Source: Planococcus sp. SK3692 (lineage in GTDB: Bacteria > Bacillota > Bacilli > Bacillales_A > Planococcaceae). From it: DNA of 64,000 bases. The notes below the pieces were generated by a model that was not told where the DNA came from, did no database searches, and was given only the letters and a program-made list of their open reading frames with translations. The DNA lies in NCBI RefSeq assembly GCF_028890485.2, contig NZ_JARCHV010000001.1, forward strand, positions 1,337,698 to 1,401,697. Direction: 5' to 3'. How positions within the stretch are numbered: position 1 is the first letter of the stretch; each line of letters opens with the position of its first letter. The translations under genes were made by a program, and so were the position numbers. Positions 26,245 through 33,944 of this stretch are shown one piece after another.

Positions 26245-26892
26245 TCAACGCTCCTCAATTTCTTCTTGCTCAACAGCGCGCATATATTTGCGCTTGCGGA
26301 ATTGCCGCTCCCTCATTTCATACCAGATGGCCACTAAAACGAATAACGTATAGCCGAGACACAAGCCTGCCAATACATCCGACAAGTAATGCGCGCCGCT
26401 TGCCACTTGCGATAAAGCCGTGAGTATCGTCAACAATACCGCAGCCAGCCAGATCGTCAGGCGAATCGATTTTGTGCCAGCCCTTTCGCCAAGAAAGTAC
26501 GCCAAGGTGAACAAGTACAATAAGCCGACCATCGCATGATCGGACGGAAAGCTATAGGATGCCATTTCTTCTGGAAATTCCGGCATTGGGCGAGCGAACC
26601 ACTGCCGCAACAATTGATTCAACGCGTTCCCTGCACCGACCGTCAGTAAGACGAAAAACATGCCGCGGTAATTTTGGCGGAATGCCCACAGGAAGACCAA
26701 AAGCAGAAAGCTGACCGTAAAAATCATCCATTGCTCTCCGATAAACGACACGGCCTTAAGCCACCCCACCCCGCCGAACACCGAAACTGCCCGTTCATCC
26801 AATTCCCGGACCGGTTCTTGCTGGTAATAATAAAGTATGCCGAAAAACCCAAGCAGTGTCGCCATCGCCAATGGATAAAAGATTCGCTTCAT
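26245..26892 (-). CDS. PAP2-superfamily membrane protein with altered motifs
   Basis: A 215-residue membrane protein with about six hydrophobic segments and the PAP2 layout: RQWFARPMP (residues 96-104), SFPSDHA (about 114-120) and SQVASGAHYLSD (161-172). The catalytic His119 and His168 and Asp172 are there, but the phosphate-binding Arg of motif 1 aligns with Met103, Lys is Arg96, and the Arg of motif 3 is Gln162. It may act on a lipid phosphate with reduced activity or a changed role. ATG at 26892 follows AGAAGGTG. Confidence 0.82.
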   Translation of the reverse strand: MKRIFYPLAMATLLGFFGILYYYQQEPVRELDERAVSVFGGVGWLKAVSFIGEQWMIFTVSFLLLVFLWAFRQNYRGMFFVLLTVGAGNALNQLLRQWFARPMPEFPEEMASYSFPSDHAMVGLLYLFTLAYFLGERAGTKSIRLTIWLAAVLLTILTALSQVASGAHYLSDVLAGLCLGYTLFVLVAIWYEMRERQFRKRKYMRAVEQEEIEER

Positions 26893-26951
26893 CTCAGCAC
26901 CTTCTTCCCTGCCGCATCGATAGGGCAATTTGGAAAATCATCCACAACTAT

Positions 26952-26986
26952 AAAAAAACCCGCATGGAGTACACTTCCACACGGGT
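26952..26986 (-). terminator. Terminator of the siderophore transporter operon
   Basis: An 11-pair stem (ACCCGTGTGGA with TCCATGCGGGT, two wobble pairs) is followed by seven T on the minus strand. It closes the operon directly after the ATPase gene. Confidence 0.85.
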
Positions 26987-27025
26987 CCCGGATTTCCTTG
27001 TTTTCGCACTCAATAACTTCCACTT

Positions 27026-27787
27026 TCAGGAATTGAAATACACGCAAATCCGGCAATCATTCATTTGCTGGATCGGGATGTCCATATCGTAAATTTCCTT
27101 TAACGCAGCCGACTGGATGATTTCCTCGGTCGGCCCATCTTTCACGACACGGCCATTCTTCAATGCAACGATGCGGTCGGAATAGACCGAGGCGAAGTTG
27201 ATATCGTGAAGAACGATGATCACGGTTTTTCCGAGTTCATCAACTAAGCGACGCAAAATCTTCATGATCTGCACGGAATGCTTCATGTCCAAATTATTAA
27301 GCGGTTCATCGAGCAGCACATAATCCGTGTCTTGCGCGATAACCATTGCGATGAACGCCCGTTGTCGCTGGCCGCCGGACAATTCATCTAAATACGAAGC
27401 CTCCATATCCCCAAGGTCCATGTATTCAATTGCCTGATCGACCATCTGCTCATCTTCTGCGTTCAAGCGGCCTTTCGAATACGGGAAGCGGCCAAATGAC
27501 ACCAATTCGCGAATCGTCAAGCGCACATTCATGAAATTCGATTGTTTTAAAATGGAGACGCGTTTCGAGAAATCATTGGACTTCATCTGCTTCGTGTTGG
27601 TTTTATCGATCAACACTTCGCCGGTATCCGCATCTAATAGCCGGCTGACCATCGACAAGAGCGTCGATTTCCCCGCCCCGTTTGGCCCGATGAAAGAGGT
27701 GATCTGCCCCTGCCGAATATCGACCGACACATTTTCTACGACTTGTTTCTTTCCATATAATTTCGTCAGTTCACGGACTTGGATCAT
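27026..27787 (-). CDS. Iron-siderophore ABC ATPase, YclP-like
   Basis: A 253-residue FecE/BtuD-type ATPase. Walker A GPNGAGKST (about residues 34-42), Q-loop ILKQSNF, signature LSGGQRQRAFIAM, Walker B YVLLDEPLNNLDM and the H-loop His in IVLHDINFA are intact. The NFMNVRLTIRELVSFGRFPYSKGRL stretch (about 84-108; key part LVSFGRFPYSKGR) matches YclP/FatE-type transporters for petrobactin or catechol siderophores. It is the third gene of a Fur-controlled operon and overlaps the permease by four bases. Confidence 0.92.
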   Translation of the reverse strand: MIQVRELTKLYGKKQVVENVSVDIRQGQITSFIGPNGAGKSTLLSMVSRLLDADTGEVLIDKTNTKQMKSNDFSKRVSILKQSNFMNVRLTIRELVSFGRFPYSKGRLNAEDEQMVDQAIEYMDLGDMEASYLDELSGGQRQRAFIAMVIAQDTDYVLLDEPLNNLDMKHSVQIMKILRRLVDELGKTVIIVLHDINFASVYSDRIVALKNGRVVKDGPTEEIIQSAALKEIYDMDIPIQQMNDCRICVYFNS

Positions 27788-28734
27788 TTAGACCGACTCT
27801 CCTTTAATAGCAAATAGATGAAATAGACGCCGCCGATGAAATTGATGATGACGCTGAGCGTCGTGTTGAACGTGAAGACATGTTCGACGACCCATTGCCC
27901 GCCAACGAGCGCGACGATGCTGATGATGCTCGCGCCGGCAATGACGACCGAATGTTTATAGGATTTAAAAAACTGATAAGACAAATTGGCGACGATCAAG
28001 CCGAAGAACGTAATCGGGCCGACCAATGCTGTGGCAATGGCGATCAATACCGCAGAAAGCACAAGCATCTTCTTGACGAGCGCATCATATCCGACACCGA
28101 GATTGACTGCCGTATCACGCCCCAAAGACAGTACGTCGAGCGATGGATTATGGCGCCAAGCCAAGCCGATCAAGACGACGATGAATAGTAGCGAGATCCA
28201 TACTAAATCGGCATTGACGTTATTGAAACTCGCGAACATCCGGTCTTGGACGATTTGGAATTCATTCGGATCGATCAGCACTTGCAGGAAGGTTGAGACG
28301 CTGCCAAAAAAGGTGCCCAGAATGATACCAATCAGTAGAAGAAAATAAATCGGCTGGTTGTCTTTCTTGAACAATAGTTTATAGAACAATAAAGCGAAGA
28401 TGACCATGACCGCAATCGACAATAAGAAATTCACTTGCTTATTGATGATCGTAATATGCCCTGAACCTAAGAAGAAAATCAATACTGTCTGGAGGAGCAT
28501 ATACAGCGAATCCAATCCCATGATGCTCGGCGTCAAAATGCGATTATGGGTGATGGTCTGAAACACTACCGTCGCATAAGCGATCGCCACACCCGTCAAT
28601 ACCATCGCGAAGACTTTCACGCCTCTTCTCGGCAGCGCATAATCGAAGCTGCCATTCAAATTGTCGAATAAATACAAACCGCATGCCGCTGCGGCAAGCG
28701 CAATCAAAATCCATAATTTATGTACATCACGCAT
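27784..28734 (-). CDS. Iron-siderophore ABC permease, YclO-like
   Basis: A 316-residue FecCD-type permease with about nine to ten membrane helices and a GPITFFGLIVANLSYQF coupling region near residue 250. Similarity is to B. subtilis YclO, the second permease subunit of the petrobactin importer. It overlaps the first permease gene by eight bases and the ATPase gene by four, so the three are translated as a unit. Confidence 0.91.
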   Translation of the reverse strand: MRDVHKLWILIALAAAACGLYLFDNLNGSFDYALPRRGVKVFAMVLTGVAIAYATVVFQTITHNRILTPSIMGLDSLYMLLQTVLIFFLGSGHITIINKQVNFLLSIAVMVIFALLFYKLLFKKDNQPIYFLLLIGIILGTFFGSVSTFLQVLIDPNEFQIVQDRMFASFNNVNADLVWISLLFIVVLIGLAWRHNPSLDVLSLGRDTAVNLGVGYDALVKKMLVLSAVLIAIATALVGPITFFGLIVANLSYQFFKSYKHSVVIAGASIISIVALVGGQWVVEHVFTFNTTLSVIINFIGGVYFIYLLLKESRSK

Positions 28735-29677
28735 ACGCCTTCCTCCTAAACAACATAATCAGGAAGATAAAGCTTCCGATGACGCCCACCATCAGGCTGA
28801 TTGTGATCTCGTACGGATAAATCAAGACACGCCCGAGAATGTCACAGACCAATAGGAAGATGGCGCCGAGCATCGCAGTATGCGGCAAGGTTTTCTGCAG
28901 ATGGTCCCCTTTGAAGATGGAGACGATATTCGGAATGATCAATCCGAGGAACGGGATCATGCCGACGGTCAAAACCACAGTCGCTGTAATAAGCGCAACC
29001 AAGGTCAAGCCGATGTTGACGACGCTGCGGTATTTCAGCCCTAAGTTTTTCGAGAAATCCTCACCCATGCCTGCAACGGTAAAGCGGTTGGCGTACATAT
29101 AGGCGATGATGAAGACCGGTACACTTATGTAAAGAAGTTCGTAGCTGCCTTTCATGACCATCGAAAAATCACCCTGCAGCCAAGCCGACATGTTCTGGAT
29201 AACGTCTGCCCGGTAGGCAAAAAATGTGGTGATCGACGACAGGATATTGCCGAACATCAAGCCGATGAGCGGAATGAAGATGGCGTCCTTGAATTTGATA
29301 CGGTTCAGGATTTGCATGAACAAAAATGTTCCAGCAAGCGCGAACAAAAACGCCACTGCCATCTTCTCGATCATCGAAGCATTCGCAAACAGCAACATCG
29401 AAACGAGAATCCCGAGGCGCGTCGCATCAAGCGTCCCGGCAGTCGTCGGCGAGACGAATTTATTGCGGCTCAATTGCTGCATGATGAGCCCCGCCATGCT
29501 CATGCCAGCCCCAGCCAGTAAAATCGCGACAAGCCGCGGAAAGCGGCTGACGAGGAAAATCTGTGTTTCTTCTGATTGAAAATCAAGGAGATCCAGCGGG
29601 CTGATGCTGCTGACTCCAACAAACAGGGAGATGAACGACAGAAGGATCAATATGGGTATTAGAATACGTTTTTTCAT
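28727..29677 (-). CDS. Iron-siderophore ABC permease, YclN-like
   Basis: A 316-residue FecCD-type permease. The conserved ARPGTLGVS-like part appears as AGAGMSMAGLIMQQLSRNKFVSP (key part GLIMQQLSRNKFVSPTTAG near residue 70), and IPFLGLIIPNIVSIFKGDH near 250 is the ATPase docking region. ATG at 29677 is chosen for AGGGAG upstream rather than the longer open frame. It is first in the operon, 41 bases from a perfect Fur box. The partner binding lipoprotein (YclQ-type) is not encoded next to the operon. Confidence 0.91.
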   Translation of the reverse strand: MKKRILIPILILLSFISLFVGVSSISPLDLLDFQSEETQIFLVSRFPRLVAILLAGAGMSMAGLIMQQLSRNKFVSPTTAGTLDATRLGILVSMLLFANASMIEKMAVAFLFALAGTFLFMQILNRIKFKDAIFIPLIGLMFGNILSSITTFFAYRADVIQNMSAWLQGDFSMVMKGSYELLYISVPVFIIAYMYANRFTVAGMGEDFSKNLGLKYRSVVNIGLTLVALITATVVLTVGMIPFLGLIIPNIVSIFKGDHLQKTLPHTAMLGAIFLLVCDILGRVLIYPYEITISLMVGVIGSFIFLIMLFRRKAYA

Positions 29678-29717
29678 GTAATGCCGCTCCCTATCTAAAG
29701 CTATTGCCAATTGAGAA

Positions 29718-29732
29718 TGATAATGATTATCA
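29718..29732. promoter_or_regulatory. Fur box
   Basis: TGATAATGATTATCA is an exact match to the 7-1-7 Fur consensus TGATAATNATTATCA. It lies about 40 bases before the first permease start, so iron repletion should shut the importer off. Confidence 0.92.
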
Positions 29733-30562
29733 ATGGTTCATTGTTTTTTAGTATAGCAGTATAAAAATTAGCGTCAAGGGGTAATTGAGAACTATTTTCA
29801 TTAAGAATTCCAGTGTTTTGAAATGTTCACTTGTTTTTCAAATTTGGCGACCAGCTTGCTTGAGCATGGCGTCACCTTTGGAGCCGCCTCCCTGCTTTGG
29901 GTTGGCCTTTCACAATGAGCCAAGAAGAGCGCTTGTCTCACTGTTTCGGCTCACCCTTGGCGCAGGTCGGCTGAGATATTTCATTGAGTGAAGTTTGTTT
30001 AGCTAGAGATCTGCTTCTTTAAAACAGTTCCCGGCTAGTTGGGGAATCGCTTCTTGGGTTGGGAATCAAGATGTGACGAGGGATTTGGCATCGCTTGTGG
30101 AGCCGCCTCCCTGCTTTGGGTTGGCCTTTCGCAATGAGCCAAGAAGAGCGCTTGCTCATCGCTTCGGCTCACCCTTGACGCAGGTCGGCTGAGATATTTC
30201 ATTGAGTGAAATTTGTTTAGCTAGAGATCTGCTTCTTTATAACAGTTCTCGGCTAGTTGGGGAATCGCTTCTTGGGTTGGGAATCAAAATGTGACGAGGA
30301 ATTTGGCATCGCTTGTGGAGTCGCTGCCCTGCTTTGGGTTGGCCTTTCGCAATGAGCCAAGAAGAGCGCTTGTCTCATTGTTTCGGCTCACCCTTGACGC
30401 AGGTCGGCTAGGAGATTTCACTGATTGAAGCGCGTCTAGCAGGATCCGCTTCTTTAAGCAGTTTCCGGCTACCGGGGATCGCTTCTTGGGTTGGGGCTGG
30501 CGTGCGCCAAGGGATCGACCATGGCTTGTGAGTCACCGCTTTGCATGGGGTTGTTTCAATGT
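29733..30562. other. 830-base gene-free region with tandem repeats
   Basis: I find no gene here on either strand. From about 29881 it is occupied by a tandem array of a 218-219-base unit, and the left 150 bases (29733-29880) hold no recognisable site besides A/T-rich sequence next to the Fur box. The right end is the terminator of the lipoprotein gene. Confidence 0.75.
29881..30553. repeat. Tandem array of a 218-base hairpin unit (3 copies + partial)
   Basis: Unit starts are at 29881, 30100 and 30318, with a truncated fourth at about 30524, so the period is 218-219 bases. Copies 1 and 2 differ by a few per cent; copy 3 is more diverged after about 30410. Each unit holds a 90-base imperfect hairpin: GCCGCCT pairs with AGGTCGGC, then GCTTTGGGT with ACCCTTGGC-type bases, GCC with GGC, and an apical CAATGAG-CTCATTG stem. 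The rest of the unit carries constant pieces such as GGGGAATCGCTTCTTGGGTT. It has no gene and no flanking insertion-sequence ends. A related copy lies at 50.4 kb. Confidence 0.88.
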
Positions 30563-30591
30563 AAAAAAGCAGAGGAAAATCCCCTCTGCTT
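30563..30591 (-). terminator. Terminator of the lipoprotein gene
   Basis: The minus-strand stem AAGCAGAGG/CCTCTGCTT is followed by a T-run, 14 bases after the stop codon. Confidence 0.85.
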
Positions 30592-30604
30592 GCATCGTTC
30601 ATTA

Positions 30605-31480
30605 TTAAAATTCGATTTCCTGTGCTTGTTCCAATACTTCCGATGGAATTTCGATCGGTTCGATGGCATTGTAGTCGCTGTAGTCCACTTGCATTTGCGA
30701 TTCGATCGCCATCATTTCACCGCGCACGTTGACATCAAGTTCCATATCCACTTCCATGCGGTCCGCTAAGTAGGTTTCCTTATCCAGCGTGATGACATAA
30801 TTCACGGAATGCACTTCCAAGTCTTCCGGGGACAATGGTGCTTCAATTTCCATCTGGCCCAATGTTTTCTCCAATTGTTCATCCGTTAGTTCCTGGAACT
30901 CTTCTCCCGAGGCATCGAGCGTCAGGATGTAAGCTTCATCCGTTTCTTCCAGGACGAAATCCTCTTCAAAATCACCGAGCTCATCCAATTGGCGCGCGGG
31001 GTCAGCCGATTGCTGTCCGGCAATCGACTGCATGTTTTCGTACATTTCCTCCGGCATCTTCAGCCACATATCGACGGACGTCTCATGCATATATAAGCCC
31101 TCTTCCGTCATATACATTTCCGTCAGCATCGGATTGGTATTGTCGATATCCTCCGATACAATGCTGGTCTCGCCTGTTTGATGGAATGCCAGGGGCTCGT
31201 AGGTCATTTCCATTTCAGAGTCGACCGTCATCTCGATTTCCATGCCATCCGGCTGCATCTTCATCTGTTGTTCGGTGTTCGACTGAGCCCGCACGCTTTC
31301 CACTTGCTGCGAAGCCTCTACCGCTTCCGTATAAACTTCCGAAGCGCTCTTCGTTTCTTCGGGAGCTTCTTGCGCAGGGTTGTCGCTTTCCTCTTCAGTC
31401 GTCGGCGCCTCAGCATTGCTGCATGCGCCAAGGCCGATAACGGCAGCGCCGGTTCCTATGACTGCCACCCATTTTCTCAT
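30605..31480 (-). CDS. Lipoprotein, DUF6612/LppX-like
   Basis: A 291-residue exported lipoprotein with a lipobox at LGAC (Cys20), then a Glu-rich, low-complexity linker of about 30 residues and a beta-rich domain. Alternating patterns such as MEIEMTVDSEMEMTYEPLAFHQTGE and VHSVNYVITLDKETYLADRMEVD (shown in part) resemble the DUF6612 family of Bacillales, which has a LolA/LppX-like fold; the function is unknown. The start at 31480 has AAGGAGAG. The strong acidity fits a salt-tolerant host. Confidence 0.75.
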   Translation of the reverse strand: MRKWVAVIGTGAAVIGLGACSNAEAPTTEEESDNPAQEAPEETKSASEVYTEAVEASQQVESVRAQSNTEQQMKMQPDGMEIEMTVDSEMEMTYEPLAFHQTGETSIVSEDIDNTNPMLTEMYMTEEGLYMHETSVDMWLKMPEEMYENMQSIAGQQSADPARQLDELGDFEEDFVLEETDEAYILTLDASGEEFQELTDEQLEKTLGQMEIEAPLSPEDLEVHSVNYVITLDKETYLADRMEVDMELDVNVRGEMMAIESQMQVDYSDYNAIEPIEIPSEVLEQAQEIEF

Positions 31481-31597
31481 GGCGTTCACTCTCCTTATCA
31501 AGACTTGTCGTCCATTATACAGCATTCTCCCTTTACTCACAGTTTACCCAATTTACAGCCGGTTAATTGCCCTCCGTTAAAATATGGTTTTTCCACA

Positions 31598-31630
31598 ATA
31601 AAACAAGCCGGAGAGATTCTCCGACTTGTT
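31598..31630 (-). terminator. Terminator of hflX
   Basis: The stem ACAAGTCGGAGA/TCTCCGGCTTGT with a three-base loop and following T-rich tract lies 30 bases after hflX. Confidence 0.85.
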
Positions 31631-31659
31631 CACATATTAGCTATTTGCATACGGCTTAC

Positions 31660-32931
31660 TCATTTACCAATCACAAATTGTTCGTAGCGGTCATAATCTG
31701 CACGGCTCAATTCCACAGTAATCAATGTGCCTTCTTCTCCATATTCGGTTTCCTTGATACTTGCATGGTCGTTCAAATACGCAACGACGTCCCCACGTCC
31801 GAACGGAATTTCCATCCGGCACATGACGTGGTTGGCAAAGAGCCGCTCACGTATGCTTTCGATCAGCTCATCGAGTCCCGCTCCTTCTTTGGCTGATATC
31901 CAGACGGCATCGGCACTCTTTCTTGGATATGCGACACCGGCGAGGTCCGATTTATTATAGACATATAAAGTCGGGACGTTTTCGACACCCACATCCTGCA
32001 AGGTTGCGTCGGTGACTTCCATCATATAATCATGCTCATCGTTCGAGACATCGACCACATGAAGCAATAGATCCGCATTGCGCGCTTCTTCGAGTGTCGA
32101 ACGGAATGCTTTGACCAGATGGTGCGGCAAGCGGCTGACAAACCCGACAGTATCGGACAATAAAAAGGTCTTATTGTCTTCAAGCCGGATTTGGCGGATG
32201 GACGTGTCCAAAGTCGCGAACAGCATGTCTTTCTCGAATACCTGCTTGTCCAGGTCTTGACCCGTCTTCGACAGCAGACTGTTCATGATCGTCGACTTGC
32301 CGGCGTTGGTATAGCCGACTAGCGAGACGACCGGCATGCCTTTTTTCAATCGTTGCTTGCGCTGTGTCGTGCGCTGTTCTTTTACTTGATCGAGTTCCCG
32401 TCTCAGCTTAGTGATCTGGTCTTCGATTTTGCGGCGGTCAAGCTCAAGCTTCGTTTCCCCGGCGCCACGGTTGGCGAGCCCACCACTGCTGGCACCGCCT
32501 TGGCGGCCGAGCGACGCGCGCAAGCCGACGAGGCGCGGCAGCATATATTGCAATTGCGCCAATTCCACTTGCACTTGCGCTTCACGCGTTCTGGCGCGTC
32601 TCGAGAAGATGTCCAGGATAAGCATCGTCCGGTCGATCACTTTGCATTCCAACTCTTCTTCAAGGTTGCGGATCTGGGACGGCGACAGTTCATCGTTGAA
32701 GATAATGAGATTGGCGTCTGCTTCTTCGTATAATACTTTCACTTCATCGACCTTTCCCGTGCCGATATAATGGGCGGGATTGACGCGGTCCAGATTTTGA
32801 TGCAGTTCGCCCACCACTTCAACGCTTAATGCTTCCGCTAAATTGCGCAATTCTTCCATGCTGTATTCAAAATGGGTATCTTTTTGCAATTGGACACCCA
32901 CGATAATCGCTTTTTCAATCAATTGTTCCAT
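31660..32931 (-). CDS. hflX: GTPase HflX
   Basis: A 423-residue ribosome-associated GTPase that splits stalled or hibernating ribosomes. The N-terminal HflX domain includes VNPAHYIGTGKVDEV and IFNDELSPSQIRNLE; a glycine-rich linker RASLGRQGGASSGGLANRGAGE follows (key part GGASSGGLANRGAGETKLE), then a coiled-coil to about residue 200. The G domain has G1 GYTNAGKST, G3 DTVGFV and G4 NKSD. It is a single gene, with a GGAGG site and its own terminator. Confidence 0.96.
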   Translation of the reverse strand: MEQLIEKAIIVGVQLQKDTHFEYSMEELRNLAEALSVEVVGELHQNLDRVNPAHYIGTGKVDEVKVLYEEADANLIIFNDELSPSQIRNLEEELECKVIDRTMLILDIFSRRARTREAQVQVELAQLQYMLPRLVGLRASLGRQGGASSGGLANRGAGETKLELDRRKIEDQITKLRRELDQVKEQRTTQRKQRLKKGMPVVSLVGYTNAGKSTIMNSLLSKTGQDLDKQVFEKDMLFATLDTSIRQIRLEDNKTFLLSDTVGFVSRLPHHLVKAFRSTLEEARNADLLLHVVDVSNDEHDYMMEVTDATLQDVGVENVPTLYVYNKSDLAGVAYPRKSADAVWISAKEGAGLDELIESIRERLFANHVMCRMEIPFGRGDVVAYLNDHASIKETEYGEEGTLITVELSRADYDRYEQFVIGK

Positions 32932-33028
32932 CTCTTGTTGCCTCCTTCGGCAGACTTTTTCCGCCTGGCCCTCATGTCTTTATCAACCTGAAGTTTCCCT
33001 CTATCCTACCACAGTACCACGGGCACCC

Positions 33029-33742
33029 CTATCCAAAACGCGGTGCCTGGTAGCTTCCTTGCTCAAAATCGATCTCCTGTCCGGCCGATTCGAAACGCAC
33101 TTCACGCAGCCGCTCTTTTCCTTCGCCCGCCTCAAACACAATACGGCCATTCTCCAAGTCAATATCTCCTCCGAGCAAGCTTCTCCACTGCGCTTCCCGT
33201 TGCGCCGGATCTTTTACCGAGAAAACAAGCGACTCCAAGCGCAGGCTTTCATTCAGCTCCGTAATGGCGCCTTTTTGTTTCAAGCCCGCAAAACGCGCTT
33301 CATCCGGTTCTTCCCACTCAATAAAAAATGGCAGCGGCAAAGCAGATGTAATCGGCTCATCAATAAACAACAAACGCCAGCGGACGGTTTCTCCTGTATC
33401 AGTCAACCTCTCGGAGTCCATTGGGCCGATCGTCTTGAACCCGCGCCCTTCGATTTGTTTCGCTAATTCGTCAAGGTCATCAGAACGTAGACAGATTGTG
33501 CCGAAGCCCCTTCCGTCGAGGCGCAGTTGTTGAATCAGCGGGTGGTCAGAAGCTTCAGCGCGCATTTTGTCTTCGACCGTGAGCCACTCGATATAATAAT
33601 CCGGACCGTACATAAGGGCGTTTTGCGTTCCCCAGTTTTTATGGCTGCCTCCCGCAATTGCATGGAACCCTTTTTCGTTCCAAAATTTGCTGCTGGCTTC
33701 CGGATTGGTGTGGGTAAAATGGACGATGTGATCCAACTTCAT
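33029..33742 (-). CDS. Glyoxalase-like/VOC family protein
   Basis: A 237-residue protein starting MKLDHIVHFT with a metal-ligand-like His, followed by ALMYGPDYYIEWLTVED and a second half-module IEWEEPDEARFAG. The layout fits the glyoxalase-like domain 3 family found in Bacillales. ATG at 33742 is chosen for AAAAGGAG eight to nine bases upstream, not the longer frame. The substrate is unknown. It is divergent from the BCCT gene. Confidence 0.82.
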   Translation of the reverse strand: MKLDHIVHFTHTNPEASSKFWNEKGFHAIAGGSHKNWGTQNALMYGPDYYIEWLTVEDKMRAEASDHPLIQQLRLDGRGFGTICLRSDDLDELAKQIEGRGFKTIGPMDSERLTDTGETVRWRLLFIDEPITSALPLPFFIEWEEPDEARFAGLKQKGAITELNESLRLESLVFSVKDPAQREAQWRSLLGGDIDLENGRIVFEAGEGKERLREVRFESAGQEIDFEQGSYQAPRFG

Positions 33743-33944
33743 TTGCAAGCACTCCTTTTCTTTGCCTATTGATCGCTTTCTTCTATTAAATATCATACCC
33801 TCTAGCGTTGCCAATTTGCTGTGTATATGGTCACTTTTTAGCTGTCAATTCTGATTTTTCCGGAAAATGGGTGGTTTTTAGGCCTCATTTTCGATAGGCT
33901 AGTGTATAGGAAAAGATAATTACCATATTTCAAAGGAGGTCATC

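Noticed and set aside
29881-30553. CRISPR array as an explanation for the tandem repeats
   Set aside because: The period is 218 bases, there are no short identical repeats with unique spacers, and no cas genes are nearby.
30491-30769. 92-residue plus-strand frame over the repeat and lipoprotein end
   Set aside because: It is open by chance across repeat, terminator and antisense lipoprotein sequence, with no start signal.
33850-33940. Sigma-B promoter for the BCCT gene
   Set aside because: GTTTTT is present but the GGGTAT partner is not found at the needed spacing.
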